From Cupriavidus sp. MP-37 (GTDB lineage Bacteria > Pseudomonadota > Gammaproteobacteria > Burkholderiales > Burkholderiaceae), in assembly GCF_020618415.1 (NCBI RefSeq), contig NZ_CP085344.1:2503001-2567000 (forward strand): a DNA stretch of 64,000 nucleotides. The letters are read 5' to 3'. Each line of letters starts with the position of its first letter. Position 1 is the first letter of the stretch. This document shows, one piece after another, positions 53,549-63,404 of the stretch. Under the pieces are notes generated by a model, which saw only the letters and a program-made list of their open reading frames with translations, was not told the origin of the DNA and ran no database searches. A program made the translations under genes and the position numbers.

Positions 53549-55456
53549 TCAGGCTTTGCTGGCGACGTCGTGTTGCAGACGCTCAACAAACGCGGAGACG
53601 GGCATCACACCCAGATCCACGTTGCCACGGGCACGCACGGCCACTTGATTGGCATCCCGCTCCTTGTCGCCCACGACCAGCAGGTAGGGGACCTTTTGAA
53701 GCGAATGCTCGCGGATTTTATACGTAATTTTCTCGTTACGCAAATCGGCCTTAGCCCTAAACCCTTGTTTTTGCAGCAATTGCACGACGCTTTCGGCGTA
53801 CTCTGCCTGCGAATCCGCAATATTCATCACCACCACCTGCTCCGGGGCCAGCCAGGCCGGCAGCGCGCCGGCGTGGTTTTCCAGCAGGATCCCCAGGAAG
53901 CGCTCGAACGAGCCCAGGATGGCGCGATGGAGCATCACCGGGCGCTTGCGCGAGTTGTCTTCGGAGACGTATTCGGCACCCAGGCGCTCCGGCAGCACCA
54001 GATCCAGCTGCAGCGTGCCGCACTGCCACGAACGGCCGATCGCGTCCTTGATGTGGTATTCCACCTTCGGGCCATAGAACGCGCCCTCGCCCGGCAGCTC
54101 TTCCCACTCCACGCCGCACGCGCGCAGCGCCAGGCGCAGGCCTTCCTCGGCGTGGTCCCAGATCTCGTCCGAGCCGGCGCGCTGGTCCGGGCGCAGCGAC
54201 AGCTTGACCTTCACGTCCTTGAAGCCGAAGTCGTCATAGACCGAGAACGCCAGCTCGTTGAAGGCCTTGGCCTCGGCAACGATCTGCTCTTCCGTGCAGA
54301 AGATATGCGCATCGTCCTGCACAAAGCCGCGCACGCGCATCAGCCCGTGCAGCGCGCCCGAGGGCTCGTTGCGATGGCAGGCGCCGAACTCGGCCAGGCG
54401 CAGCGGCAGGTCGCGGTACGAGCGCAGGCCGTGGTTGAAGATCTGCACGTGGCCCGGGCAGTTCATCGGCTTGATCGCGTAGTCGCGCTTCTCCGACTCC
54501 GTGACGAACATGTTCTCCTTGTAGTTCTGCCAGTGGCCTGACTTCTCCCACAGCGAACGGTCCATCACCTGCGGCGTGCGCACCTCGTCGTAACCGGCAT
54601 CCGTCAGGCGCCCGCGCATGTACTGCTCGACCGCCTGCCACACCTGCCAGCCCTTCGGATGCCAGAACACCATGCCGGGCGCCTCTTCCTGCAGGTGGAA
54701 CAGGTCGAGCGTCTTGCCCAGCTTGCGGTGGTCGCGCTTCTCGGCCTCTTCCAGCATGTGCAGGTAGGCTTCCTGGTCTTCCTTCTTCGCCCACGCCGTG
54801 CCATAGATGCGCTGGAGCATCTCGTTGTTGGCGTCGCCGCGCCAGTAGGCGCCGGCCACCTTCATCAGCTTGAAGACCTTGAGCTTGCCCGTCGACGGCA
54901 CGTGCGGCCCGCGGCACAGGTCGACGAAATTGCCCTCGCGGTACAGGCCGATTTCCTGGTCGGCCGGGATCGAGCCGATGATCTCGGCCTTGTACTTCTC
55001 GCCCATCGACTCGAACAGCGCCACTGCTTCGTCGCGGTTCCACACTTCGCGCGTGACCTTTTCGTCCTTGCGCGCCAGCTCCGTCATCTTCTTCTCGATG
55101 GCGGCGAGGTCTTCCGGCGTGAAGGGACGCTTGTAGGCGAAGTCGTAGTAGAAGCCGTTCTCGATCACCGGCCCGATCGTCACCTGCGCGTCCGGATACA
55201 GTTCCTTGACGGCGTAGGCCAGCAAGTGCGCGGTGGAGTGGCGGATCACGTCGACGCCGTCGGCATCCTTGTCCGTGACGATGGCCAGTTCCGCATCGCG
55301 CTCGATCCGGTAGCTGGTGTCGACCAGTTGCCCGTCCACCTTGCCGGCCAGCGCGGCCTTGGCCAGGCCGGCGCCGATGCTCTGCGCCACTTCGGCAACC
55401 GTCACCGGGCCGGGAAACTCGCGGCGGGACCCGTCCGGCAGCGTGATTGCGATCAT
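53549..55456 (-). CDS. thrS: Threonine--tRNA ligase
   Basis: 635 residues from the ATG at 55456 (GGAGAGT upstream). TGS domain (about 1-62, [20 protein letters not shown]), the editing domain with [16 protein letters not shown] and the cysteine-histidine zinc/editing residues, then the class II catalytic core (motif 2 region [20 protein letters not shown]) and the anticodon-binding domain. Located just upstream of infC, the normal order. Confidence 0.97.
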   Translation of the reverse strand: MIAITLPDGSRREFPGPVTVAEVAQSIGAGLAKAALAGKVDGQLVDTSYRIERDAELAIVTDKDADGVDVIRHSTAHLLAYAVKELYPDAQVTIGPVIENGFYYDFAYKRPFTPEDLAAIEKKMTELARKDEKVTREVWNRDEAVALFESMGEKYKAEIIGSIPADQEIGLYREGNFVDLCRGPHVPSTGKLKVFKLMKVAGAYWRGDANNEMLQRIYGTAWAKKEDQEAYLHMLEEAEKRDHRKLGKTLDLFHLQEEAPGMVFWHPKGWQVWQAVEQYMRGRLTDAGYDEVRTPQVMDRSLWEKSGHWQNYKENMFVTESEKRDYAIKPMNCPGHVQIFNHGLRSYRDLPLRLAEFGACHRNEPSGALHGLMRVRGFVQDDAHIFCTEEQIVAEAKAFNELAFSVYDDFGFKDVKVKLSLRPDQRAGSDEIWDHAEEGLRLALRACGVEWEELPGEGAFYGPKVEYHIKDAIGRSWQCGTLQLDLVLPERLGAEYVSEDNSRKRPVMLHRAILGSFERFLGILLENHAGALPAWLAPEQVVVMNIADSQAEYAESVVQLLQKQGFRAKADLRNEKITYKIREHSLQKVPYLLVVGDKERDANQVAVRARGNVDLGVMPVSAFVERLQHDVASKA

Positions 55457-55811
55457 TTCGACTCTCCAGGTTCCGCCGGCGGCGCCTTGCGCCTTGCCCG
55501 GGCGGATCAAACTGCATCTTGTGGCGCCGGCCCGCATGCCTGCGCGCCGACGATTGGTTCTTGGCTGCCCCGCCCTGCTGCACGGGAAGGCGGCAGCTTA
55601 TCAGGGCGCTGGCAAGCGACGGACGAAAAAAAACGCGGCCAAGGCCGCGTTTCTCTTTGTCAAACCCGATCCAACCGGGTCGAAGGCGCACCTCGACTAC
55701 TGTCGCTTGCCAGCGGTAGTAGTTCGCGGTGTCATAACCATGATGCCCTTCCGTTCCGTATGGGGTTGAATCGGACTTGCCGCACTGCTGTTACTGCTTA
55801 CTGCAATTCGT
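55457..55811. other. Intergenic region upstream of thrS
   Basis: 355 bases with a minus-strand terminator for tRNA-Val at 55626-55652 and otherwise nothing recognisable. The thrS promoter should lie between 55457 and 55625, but no clear one is visible. Confidence 0.45.
55626..55652 (-). terminator. Terminator of tRNA-Val
   Basis: AAACGCGGCC (55631-55640), 2-base loop, GGCCGCGTTT (55643-55652); the eight A to its left are T on the minus strand. It lies about 160 bases beyond the tRNA. Confidence 0.75.
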
Positions 55812-55888
55812 TGGTAGGCTCGATTGGACTCGAACCAACGACCCCCACCATGTCAAGGTGGTGCTCTAACCAGCTGAGCTACGAGCCT
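55812..55888 (-). tRNA. tRNA-Val(GAC)
   Basis: 77 bases, CCA encoded. Acceptor AGGCTCG/CGAGCCT; anticodon stem CCACC/GGTGG with loop TTGACAT, anticodon GAC; T loop TTCGAGT. It begins 21 bases after the relA stop. Confidence 0.97.
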
Positions 55889-55909
55889 AGCGAAGCCGCA
55901 AGTATAGCA

Positions 55910-58138
55910 TCACTTTCTTTTCGCCTGCAACACCCCCTGGACTTCCTCGATCAGCAGCAGCGCGCGCTGCAGCTGCGTGGCTTCGGACACCTCGGCGGTG
56001 AACTGCATGCGCGCCACGCCCTTGCTGGACAGTGTCTTGACCCCGGTGACGTTGATCTTTTCACGCGACAGCACTTCGGAGATATCTCGCAGCAAGCCCT
56101 GCCGGTCGATCGCCTCGACGTGGATGTCGACCGGGTAGACCGCGGCGTGGCTCTTCTTGCCCCATTCGGTCTGGATCACGCGCTCCGGCGCGCGCGCCGA
56201 CAACTGCTGGAAGGTGTGGCAGTTGCGGCGATGGATCGACACGCCGCGTCCGCGCGTGACAAAGCCGACGATCTCGTCCGGCGGCGCCGGCTTGCAGCAG
56301 CGCGACATCTGCGTCATCAGCGAATCCACGCCCACCACCAGCACGCCGCTCTTGGCGCCGCGCGCCACGCTGGTGGCGCGGCTCTTCTTGGTGACGGCGT
56401 CTTCCTCGCTCAGCGGCGCCTGCGCCTCGCCTTCCGGATGGCGCAGCGCGTGCTCCACATGGCGCAGGCTGAACTCGTCCTTGGCCACCGCGGCGAAGAG
56501 GTCGTCGGGCGCCTTGAAGCCCAGCCGCGTCGCCAGGTCTTCTAGCTTGACCGCGGTCTTGCCTTCGCGCTGCAGGGTCTTGTCGATCAGCGCGCGGCCC
56601 TGCGCGATGGTCTCCTGCGAGTCCATCGCGTTGAACCACGCGCGCACCTTGGCACGGGCGCGGCTGCTGGCCAGGTAGCCCAGGTCGGCATTGAGCCAGT
56701 CGCGCGACGGCCCGCCCTGCTTGACCGCGATGATCTCGACGGTCTGGCCGTTCTTGAGCGGCGTGTTCAGCGGCACCATGGTGCCGTCCACGCGCGCGCC
56801 GCGGCAGCGGTGGCCAAGGTCGCTGTGCAGGTAATAGGCGAAGTCCACCGCGGTCGCGCCCTGCGGCAGCGCCACCACGCGCGCCTGCGGCGTCAACACG
56901 TAGATGTGGTCGTCGATCGCGGCGTGCTTGATCTGCTCCCACGATTCGTCGTGCGCGACGCTGTGGTCGGCATCGTCCTTCCACGCCAGCAGCTGGCGCA
57001 GCCAGGCGATCTTCTCGTCGTAGCGCTCGCTGGCGGAGAACTGACCGGCATAGCCGCGGCTGCCCGCCTCCTTGTAGCGCCAGTGCGCAGCCACGCCGTA
57101 TTCGGCGAAGTGGTGCATCTCGTGCGTGCGGATCTGCACCTCGAAGGCGCGGCCGTCGTCGCCGATCACCACCGTGTGCAGCGACTTGTAGCCGTTGGCC
57201 TTGGGCCGCGAGATGTAGTCGTCGAACTCGCGCGGGATCGGCTGCCAGATATGGTGGACGATGCCCAGCACCGTATAGCAGTCCTTGATATCGTCGACGA
57301 TCACGCGGAACGCGCGCACATCGTACAGGTCGGCAAAATCCAGTTCCTTGCCGCGCATCTTCTTCCAGATGCTGTAGATATGCTTGGGGCGCCCGCTCAC
57401 CTCGGCGCGGATGCCGGCGGTGGCCAGCTCGGACTGCAGCCGCGCGATCGCGCCGGCGATATAGCCTTCGCGCTCGATGCGCTTTTCATCCAGCAGGCGG
57501 GCGATGCGCTTGTAGGTATCGGGCTGCTCGAAGCGGAAGGCCAGGTCCTCAAGCTCCCACTTCATCTGCCAGATGCCGAGGCGGTTGGCCAGCGGCGCGT
57601 AGATGTCGAGCGTTTCGCGCGCCACGCCGGGCAGCGGGGCCTGCTTGGTCTCGGCCAGCCAGCGCAGCGTCTGCAGCCGCGAGGCCAGCCGCACCAGCAC
57701 CACGCGGATGTCCTGCGCAAACGCCAGCAGCATCTTGCGCAGCGCCTCGACCTGCTCGTGGCGCGCCTGGGCTTCGTTCTTCGACGGCGCGGCCGACTCC
57801 GCTTCAGGGCGATTGCCGGCGATGGCGCCGATGCGCAGCAGCTGCCGCACGCCATTGACCAGCCGCGCCACTTCCTCGCCGAAACGCGGCTCGATCTCGG
57901 CTTCGGTGTCGGGCACGAATGCCGCCAGCCCGAACAGGCACGCGGCCGCGCGCGCGCAATCGTCCACGCGCAAGCCGTCGAGGATGCGCAGCATCCCCTC
58001 CGCGTGCGACTGCACGGTCTCGCCGGTGGGCAGCGCCACGCCGGCACCGTGCTCGCGCACGTACGCCAGTGCGCGCTCGACCAGCTCGGTATCCGGAATG
58101 CCCGCGACCCGGCCGGCCAGGTCGGTCGACGTCACCAT
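55910..58138 (-). CDS. relA: GTP pyrophosphokinase RelA
   Basis: 742 residues. The N-terminal region aligned to the HD hydrolase lacks the HDxxED metal site (reads FGLAAFVPDTEAEIEPRFGE), so it is RelA-type rather than SpoT-type. The synthetase domain follows (about 235-365: ELDFADLYDVRAFRVIVDDI; RPKANGYKSLHTVVIGDDG; EYGVAAHWRYKE). Then a TGS domain (YVLTPQARVVALPQGATAVD) and a C-terminal ACT domain. It makes (p)ppGpp at ribosomes during amino-acid starvation. 15 bases upstream lies the RidA gene. Confidence 0.94.
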   Translation of the reverse strand: MVTSTDLAGRVAGIPDTELVERALAYVREHGAGVALPTGETVQSHAEGMLRILDGLRVDDCARAAACLFGLAAFVPDTEAEIEPRFGEEVARLVNGVRQLLRIGAIAGNRPEAESAAPSKNEAQARHEQVEALRKMLLAFAQDIRVVLVRLASRLQTLRWLAETKQAPLPGVARETLDIYAPLANRLGIWQMKWELEDLAFRFEQPDTYKRIARLLDEKRIEREGYIAGAIARLQSELATAGIRAEVSGRPKHIYSIWKKMRGKELDFADLYDVRAFRVIVDDIKDCYTVLGIVHHIWQPIPREFDDYISRPKANGYKSLHTVVIGDDGRAFEVQIRTHEMHHFAEYGVAAHWRYKEAGSRGYAGQFSASERYDEKIAWLRQLLAWKDDADHSVAHDESWEQIKHAAIDDHIYVLTPQARVVALPQGATAVDFAYYLHSDLGHRCRGARVDGTMVPLNTPLKNGQTVEIIAVKQGGPSRDWLNADLGYLASSRARAKVRAWFNAMDSQETIAQGRALIDKTLQREGKTAVKLEDLATRLGFKAPDDLFAAVAKDEFSLRHVEHALRHPEGEAQAPLSEEDAVTKKSRATSVARGAKSGVLVVGVDSLMTQMSRCCKPAPPDEIVGFVTRGRGVSIHRRNCHTFQQLSARAPERVIQTEWGKKSHAAVYPVDIHVEAIDRQGLLRDISEVLSREKINVTGVKTLSSKGVARMQFTAEVSEATQLQRALLLIEEVQGVLQAKRK

Positions 58139-58153
58139 GTCACAGCGCCTGCA

Positions 58154-58516
58154 TCAGTTGAGCGCAGCGGTCACCACCACTTCGATCAGGTAATCGGGAT
58201 TGGCCAGGCGGGCTTCGACGGTGGCGCGCGGCGGCGTGTTGCCTTGCGGCACCCAGGCATCCCAGACCTCGTTCATCGCGCCGATCAGGTCGATGTCGGT
58301 CAGGAAGATCTGGCACGACAGGATGCGGGTCTTGTCGCTGCCGGCCTCGGCCAGCAGGCGGTCGATATGGCCCAGCACCTCGCGCGTCTGGCCGCGGATA
58401 TCGGCCTTGGGATCGACTTCGGGCACCTGGCCGGCGAGATACACCACACCGTTGTAGACCGCGTATTCGGACAGGCGCTTGCCCACGTGGGCGCGCTTCA
58501 GTTCAAGGTTACTCAT
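58154..58516 (-). CDS. RidA-family enamine/imine deaminase
   Basis: 120 residues, single YjgF/YER057c/UK114 domain (VVYLAGQVPEVDPKADIRGQ; ILSCQIFLTDIDLIGAMNEV). The conserved substrate-binding Arg is present near the C-terminal third (NTPPRATVEARLANPDY). RidA removes reactive enamine intermediates. The last residues and spacing indicate co-transcription with relA downstream. Confidence 0.9.
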   Translation of the reverse strand: MSNLELKRAHVGKRLSEYAVYNGVVYLAGQVPEVDPKADIRGQTREVLGHIDRLLAEAGSDKTRILSCQIFLTDIDLIGAMNEVWDAWVPQGNTPPRATVEARLANPDYLIEVVVTAALN

Positions 58517-58567
58517 GACAATGCGTTGATCGATAAAAAACAGGTCCGCCGCGAGCGACGCGCAGAT

Positions 58568-59446
58568 TCACCCGACAAAGAACTGCCGCGCGATCGCGAT
58601 CTGCGCCGGATCGACAAAGGTCGGCGCGTGCCCCACTTCAGGGACTTCGACCGAGCTCACATGCTTGCCGCGCGCCACCATCTCGGCCACGGTCTCGCGC
58701 AGCAGCAGGTCGGACTGCGCGCCGCGCACCACCAGCACCGGGGCTTCGATGGCCTCGAAGCCACGCCATAAGGCGGCCTCGCCCGCCGCCACCGCTTCGG
58801 GCGTCGACTTGCGGAACGGCACCGCGAGCTGCGGATCGTAATGCAAGCCCCATTCCAGGCCATCGGCACCCTGCACCGGCTTGATGATGGCGGCGTTGAG
58901 TTCTCGCCACTGTTCTGGCGTGTGGCGCCCGAACGAAGCGCTGATGGTCTGCAGGTAGGCCAGCCCTTCCTCGAAGGTCTTGAAGCGTACCGGCAGGCCC
59001 AGGTAGGCGCCAATGCGCTCCACCGCCGACAGCGCGATCTTCGGGCCGACGTCATTGAGCAGCAGCTTGCGCACCGGCGACTTCGGCAGCCCGGCCAGGC
59101 CCATGCCGATCAGGCCGCCCATCGAGGTGCCGAACCAGTCCACTTTCTCGACATTGAGCCGCGCAATCAGCGTGACCATGTCGGACACGTACTGCGGCAC
59201 GACATAGCCGTCCGGGTTGGACAGCCATTCTGAGCGGCCGCGTCCCACCACATCGGGACAGACCACGCGATATTCGCCGCACAGCGCGCGGGCGACGGCG
59301 TCGAAGTCGCGCCCGGTGCGCGTCAGGCCATGCGCGCACACCAGCACGCGCGGATTGGCGGGGTCGCCCCACTCGTGGTAGGCCATGCGGTGCAGGCCCG
59401 CCGGACTGATGCACTGGACGAAACCGAGACGCGGACTGGCAGACAT
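58568..59446 (-). CDS. Alpha/beta hydrolase
   Basis: 292 residues from the ATG at 59446. Nucleophile elbow GTSMG with S108, oxyanion HGLTRTGRDFDAVARAL, and the C-terminal His in VPEVGHAPTFVDP. The lid is about 130-200. This group includes hydrolases of meta-cleavage products and 3-hydroxybutyrate oligomers; the substrate is not known. It is divergent from the 3-hydroxybutyrate dehydrogenase gene across a 204-base region, which hints at, but does not prove, a role in PHB or oligomer breakdown. Confidence 0.82.
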   Translation of the reverse strand: MSASPRLGFVQCISPAGLHRMAYHEWGDPANPRVLVCAHGLTRTGRDFDAVARALCGEYRVVCPDVVGRGRSEWLSNPDGYVVPQYVSDMVTLIARLNVEKVDWFGTSMGGLIGMGLAGLPKSPVRKLLLNDVGPKIALSAVERIGAYLGLPVRFKTFEEGLAYLQTISASFGRHTPEQWRELNAAIIKPVQGADGLEWGLHYDPQLAVPFRKSTPEAVAAGEAALWRGFEAIEAPVLVVRGAQSDLLLRETVAEMVARGKHVSSVEVPEVGHAPTFVDPAQIAIARQFFVG

Positions 59447-59650
59447 CTGGACTCCCTGGCAAACCGGACTGCACAGCGCCAGGAGACGCCGCCGCCGGAA
59501 GTTGAGCAAAGCTGGATTGTACGCCGCAGCGGGTACAATGCCACAGCACAGTGTCCGCGCCCCGCGCGCGGCCGCGCACCGCCACGGCGCGCGCCGCCCA
59601 TCCGGCGGCTGGCCTGCCGTGGCATCCCCTTTCTCTCGACGGAGGCTTAC

Positions 59651-60427
59651 ATGCTCAACGGCAAGACCGCACTGGTAACTGGCTCGACCAGCGGCATCGG
59701 GCTCGGCATCGCAAAGGCGCTGGCGGCGCAGGGCGCCAACATCATCGTCAATGGCTTTGGTGACGCGGACGCCGCAAAGAACGAGATCGCGCAGGCGGGC
59801 CAGGGCATCCGCGTCGGCTACCACGGCGCCGACATGAGCAAGGCGGCCGAGATCGAGGACATGATGCGCTACGCCCAGTCCGATTTCGGCGGCGCCGACA
59901 TCCTGGTCAACAACGCCGGCATCCAGCACGTCGCCACCATCGAGGATTTCCCGCCCGAGCGCTGGGACGCGATCATCGCCATCAACCTGACCTCGGCCTT
60001 CCACACCACGCGCCTGGCGCTGCCCGGCATGAAGCAGAAGAACTGGGGCCGCATCATCAACGTCGCCTCCACCCACGGGCTGGTGGCATCGGCGCAGAAA
60101 TCCGCCTATGTGGCGGCCAAGCATGGCATCGTCGGTTTTACCAAGGTGACCGCGCTGGAAACCGCGCAGACCGGTGTGACCGCCAACGCGATCTGCCCGG
60201 GCTGGGTGCTGACGCCGCTGGTGCAGAAGCAGGTGGAAGCACGTGCGCAGAAGGAAGGCATCCCGGTCGAGCAGGCCAAGCGCGAGCTGGTGCTGGAGAA
60301 GCAGCCCTCGGGCCAGTTCGTCACGCCCGACGAGCTGGGCGCGCTGGCGGTGTTCCTGTCCTCCGAAGCCGCCCGCCAGGTGCGCGGCGCGATCTGGAAC
60401 ATGGATGGCGGCTGGGTCGCGCAGTAA
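59651..60427 (+). CDS. hbdH: D-3-hydroxybutyrate dehydrogenase
   Basis: 258 residues. Short-chain dehydrogenase with the NAD motif TGSTSGIGLGIA, N112, S140, Y153 and K157 (NVASTHGLVASAQKSAYVAAK). The long C-terminal insert QVEARAQKEGIPVEQAKREL followed by LEKQPSGQFVTPDEL is characteristic of 3-hydroxybutyrate dehydrogenases. It oxidises D-3-hydroxybutyrate, released from PHB, to acetoacetate with NAD+. GGAGG precedes the ATG. ScoAB at 61871 would activate the acetoacetate. Confidence 0.93.
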   Translation: MLNGKTALVTGSTSGIGLGIAKALAAQGANIIVNGFGDADAAKNEIAQAGQGIRVGYHGADMSKAAEIEDMMRYAQSDFGGADILVNNAGIQHVATIEDFPPERWDAIIAINLTSAFHTTRLALPGMKQKNWGRIINVASTHGLVASAQKSAYVAAKHGIVGFTKVTALETAQTGVTANAICPGWVLTPLVQKQVEARAQKEGIPVEQAKRELVLEKQPSGQFVTPDELGALAVFLSSEAARQVRGAIWNMDGGWVAQ

Positions 60428-60443
60428 CGAGCAAGGAGCATTG

Positions 60444-60932
60444 ATGCAACGACGACGTTTTCTCGGCACCCTGGGCGCGCTGGCGCTCGGCACGCTCGCC
60501 GTCGGTGTGCTCGGCCCCGCGGCCGATGCCTTCGCGCAGGCGAAGCCGCTCGCCATCGACGTCTACAAGAGTCCGCTGTGCGGTTGCTGCGAGGAATGGG
60601 TCAAGCACCTGCGCGCCAACGGCTTTACCGTGACGGTGCATGACGTCGAGGATACCGGCGAATACCGCAAGCGCTTCGGCATGCCCGAGCGCTTCGGCTC
60701 CTGCCATACCGGGCATATCGCCGGTTACGCGATCGAGGGTCACGTGCCCGCCGCCGATATCCGCAAGCTGCTGGCCAACAAACCCAAGGCGGTTGGGCTG
60801 GCAGTTCCGGGCATGCCGGTCGGCTCGCCGGGCATGGAACAGGGACCGCGCAAGGATCCCTTCGACGTGCTGCTGGTCAAGGCCGACGGCGCGGCCTCGG
60901 TGTTCAGCCGCTACAACAAGCCGGCGGCCTGA
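60444..60932 (+). CDS. Exported DUF411 protein, thioredoxin-like CxCC motif
   Basis: 162 residues. The N-terminus is MQRRRFLGTLGALALGTLAV, a twin-arginine-like signal (RRRFLG). The mature domain has the DUF411 core YKSPLCGCCEEWVKHLRANG, then GSCHTGHIAGYAIEGHVPA, with thiols and a histidine that may bind a metal. DUF411 proteins are found near copper-handling genes, but none are here. It starts 16 bases after hbdH and is probably co-transcribed. Its function is not known. Confidence 0.8.
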   Translation: MQRRRFLGTLGALALGTLAVGVLGPAADAFAQAKPLAIDVYKSPLCGCCEEWVKHLRANGFTVTVHDVEDTGEYRKRFGMPERFGSCHTGHIAGYAIEGHVPAADIRKLLANKPKAVGLAVPGMPVGSPGMEQGPRKDPFDVLLVKADGAASVFSRYNKPAA

Positions 60933-61082
60933 CGTGCCGCCCGCCGGATGCGGCGCGGCGCATCCGGCTATGCCCTGCCCCCCGCGAGGCGCGCCAGCGC
61001 CGCCTCGACTTCCCGCCACACGGCCTCGGTCTCGCCCTCAGCCTGACTCAGATCAAACCTTGCATTTCCGGCGGCACTGGTT

Positions 61083-61100
61083 TATACCAGTTCAGGTATA
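61083..61100. promoter_or_regulatory. Inverted-repeat operator before the toxin-antitoxin genes
   Basis: TATACC-AGTTCA-GGTATA, perfect 6-base arms, 8 bases before the toxin ATG. Typical of antitoxin autoregulatory sites; may overlap the promoter. Confidence 0.6.
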
Positions 61101-61108
61101 TTGCCCCG

Positions 61109-61486
61109 ATGCCAGCCAAAGAAAGACCCCTCTTTTGGATCGGAAGAAGCAGAAAGGACCTGACGGAGCTTCCGCTCGACGTGCGCAGGTTTTTCGGCCA
61201 TGCGCTGCATTTTGCCCAGCGCGGTGATCGACACGATGCGGCGAAGATTCTCAAGGGTTTTGGCAGCGCCGGGGTGCTCGAAATCCTGGAGGACGACGCT
61301 GCCGGCACCTACCGCGCGGTCTATACCGTGAAATTCGCTGAAGCGGTGTTCGTCCTTCACTGCTTCCAGAAGAAGAGCAAACGCGGCATTGCCACGCCGA
61401 AGGCAGACATCGAAATCATTCGCGCCAGGCTCAAGGTCGCAGAAGCACTGGCATGGGAGTTACGACATGGCAAAACGCAGGATTGA
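61109..61486 (+). CDS. HigB/Gp49-like toxin
   Basis: 125 residues. RelE/HigB superfamily (phage-derived Gp49-like, DUF891): start LFWIGRSRKDLTELPLDVRR, basic core HDAAKILKGFGSAGVLEILE and the strand RAVYTVKFAEAVFVLHCFQK followed by KKSKRGIATPKADIEIIRAR. These are ribosome-dependent mRNA interferases. The toxin gene comes first, the antitoxin second, overlapping by 20 bases, which is the HigBA order. Confidence 0.86.
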   Translation: MPAKERPLFWIGRSRKDLTELPLDVRRFFGHALHFAQRGDRHDAAKILKGFGSAGVLEILEDDAAGTYRAVYTVKFAEAVFVLHCFQKKSKRGIATPKADIEIIRARLKVAEALAWELRHGKTQD

Positions 61487-61802
61487 TGGCATCGAGGTCG
61501 AGGCCAGCTCCGGCAACGTGTTTGCCGACCTGGGCGTGCCGGAGGCCGACAAGCTGAAAATCAAGTCCGGACTGGCCATCGAGATCACGCGCGCCGTACG
61601 CAGCCTTGGCCTGACCCAGGAAGAAGCAGCCCACCGCATGGGCATCCCGCAACCGAAGGTCTCCGGACTGCTTCGCGGCGACTTCGCCAACCTGTCGGAG
61701 CGCAAGCTGATGGACTGCCTGAACCGGCTTGGATACGACATCGAGATCAAGGTCAGCCCGGCGCTGGAACCGATCGGCCACCTCACGCTGAAGGTCGCCT
61801 GA
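61467..61802 (+). CDS. XRE-family antitoxin (HigA-like)
   Basis: 111 residues (MAKRRIDGIEVEASSGNVFA...). The XRE helix-turn-helix spans about residues 40-95: SLGLTQEEAAHRMGIPQPKV followed by GLLRGDFANLSERKLMDCLN. It neutralises the toxin and probably represses the pair at the operator at 61083. The ATG at 61467 lies inside the end of the toxin gene. Confidence 0.88.
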   Translation: MAKRRIDGIEVEASSGNVFADLGVPEADKLKIKSGLAIEITRAVRSLGLTQEEAAHRMGIPQPKVSGLLRGDFANLSERKLMDCLNRLGYDIEIKVSPALEPIGHLTLKVA

Positions 61803-61807
61803 AAACA

Positions 61808-61843
61808 AGAACCCCCTGCAGGCACACGGCATGCAGGGGGTCG
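61808..61843 (-). terminator. Terminator between the antitoxin and scoB genes
   Basis: ACCCCCTGCA (61811-61820) and TGCAGGGGGT (61832-61841), 11-base loop. On the minus strand it continues TCTTGTTTTC, so it mainly ends scoAB; it may also act on the convergent transcript. Confidence 0.65.
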
Positions 61844-61870
61844 CTGATGTCGGCGCGCGCGAAAACCTGC

Positions 61871-62509
61871 TTACAGCAGCGGCGCCCCCGTCTTGGCCTG
61901 GATTTCCTCGCGGCTGACGCCCGGCGCGGTTTCCACCAGCTTGAGGCCGTCCGCGGTCACGTCGATCACGCCCAGGTCGGTGATGATGCGGTTGACCACG
62001 CCCACGCCGGTCAGCGGCAGGTTGCACTGCTTCAGGATCTTGATGTCCTCGGTGCCATCCTTCTTCTTGGCGGTGTGTTCCATCAGCACCACCACGCGGC
62101 CGACGCCGGCGACGAGGTCCATCGCGCCGCCCATGCCCTTGACCATCTTGCCGGGGATCATCCAGTTGGCCAGGTCGCCCTTCTCGCTGACCTGCATCGC
62201 GCCCAGGATGGCCAGGTTGATGTGGCCGCCGCGGATCATCGCGAACGAGTCCGCCGACGAGAAGATCGACGAGCCCGGCAGCGTGGTCACGGTCTGCTTG
62301 CCGGCATTGATCATGTCGGCGTCGACCTCTTCCTCGGTCGGGAACGGGCCGATGCCGAGCAGGCCGTTTTCGGATTGCAGCCACACTTCCATACCTTCCG
62401 GCACCCAGTTGGCGACCAGCGTCGGCAGCCCGATGCCCAGGTTGACGTAGAAACCGTCCTGCAGCTCGGCCGCGGCGCGCGCGGCCATTTCGTCACGTGT
62501 CCATGCCAT
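61871..62509 (-). CDS. scoB: Succinyl-CoA:3-oxoacid CoA-transferase subunit B
   Basis: 212 residues. CoA-transferase family I beta subunit; the catalytic glutamate is in [15 protein letters not shown]. Also [20 protein letters not shown] and [20 protein letters not shown], as expected. With ScoA it moves CoA from succinyl-CoA to acetoacetate. 12 bases after scoA; convergent with the toxin-antitoxin genes. Confidence 0.95.
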   Translation of the reverse strand: MAWTRDEMAARAAAELQDGFYVNLGIGLPTLVANWVPEGMEVWLQSENGLLGIGPFPTEEEVDADMINAGKQTVTTLPGSSIFSSADSFAMIRGGHINLAILGAMQVSEKGDLANWMIPGKMVKGMGGAMDLVAGVGRVVVLMEHTAKKKDGTEDIKILKQCNLPLTGVGVVNRIITDLGVIDVTADGLKLVETAPGVSREEIQAKTGAPLL

Positions 62510-62521
62510 GATGGGATCTCC

Positions 62522-63223
62522 TTAGCTGGCCGCGCGCACGGTGCGCTGCTCGATGCGTTTCTCGGGGTTGGCGTTGAGCACCAGGCGCTGCACGAAGATG
62601 CCGGCCAGGTGGATCTCGTCGGGATCGAGCTCGCCGGTCTCGACGATCTGCTCGACCTCGGCCACGGTGACCTTGCCCGCCATCGCGCACATCGGATTGA
62701 AGTTGCGCGCGGTGCGGCGGAACACCAGGTTGCCGGCCTTGTCGGCCTTCCAGGCCTTGACCAGCGCCACGTCGGCGGTCAGCGAACGTTCCATCACGTA
62801 CTTTTCGCCGTCGAATTCGCGGATTTCCTTGCCTTCGGCGACGATGGTGCCGACCCCGGTCTTGGTGAAGAACGCCGGGATGCCCGAGCCGCCGGCGCGC
62901 AGCTTTTCGGCCAGCGTGCCCTGCGGGGTGAATTCCAGTTCCAGTTCGCCGGCCAGGTACTGTCGCTCGAACTCCTTGTTCTCGCCCACGTAGGACGAGA
63001 TCATCTTCTTGATCTGGCGCGTGGCCAGCAGCAGGCCCAGGCCGAAGCCGTCGACGCCGGCGTTGTTGGAGATGCAGGTCAGCTGCTTGGCGCCGCTGTC
63101 GCGCAGCGCGCCGATCAGCGCCTCGGGGATGCCGCACAGGCCGAAACCGCCCACGGCGATCGTCTGGCCGTCGCGGACGACGCCTGCAAGCGCTTCTGCG
63201 GCGCTGGCGTAGACCTTGTTCAT
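62522..63223 (-). CDS. scoA: Succinyl-CoA:3-oxoacid CoA-transferase subunit A
   Basis: 233 residues from the ATG at 63223 (AAGGAGCG upstream). Alpha subunit signature [20 protein letters not shown], then [20 protein letters not shown] with the CoA-binding region. In this organism type the pair feeds acetoacetate from 3-hydroxybutyrate into acetoacetyl-CoA. Divergent from the PAS-LuxR regulator, which may control it. Confidence 0.95.
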   Translation of the reverse strand: MNKVYASAAEALAGVVRDGQTIAVGGFGLCGIPEALIGALRDSGAKQLTCISNNAGVDGFGLGLLLATRQIKKMISSYVGENKEFERQYLAGELELEFTPQGTLAEKLRAGGSGIPAFFTKTGVGTIVAEGKEIREFDGEKYVMERSLTADVALVKAWKADKAGNLVFRRTARNFNPMCAMAGKVTVAEVEQIVETGELDPDEIHLAGIFVQRLVLNANPEKRIEQRTVRAAS

Positions 63224-63404
63224 GCTTCGCTCCTTCCTCGGTAGTCCCTGTCGATCTCCCCGCCGGCGGTTGGTGCGGCGGGCGACGCAGGGAAATTGTA
63301 ACGGTACAATCGGCAACGGGCGGTCGGCCGTCGCCGTCACGCGTCCGACCGACAGCATACGCAAGCACAGCCGGCTACGCCATTACGTAAAAATACATAA
63401 GCAG

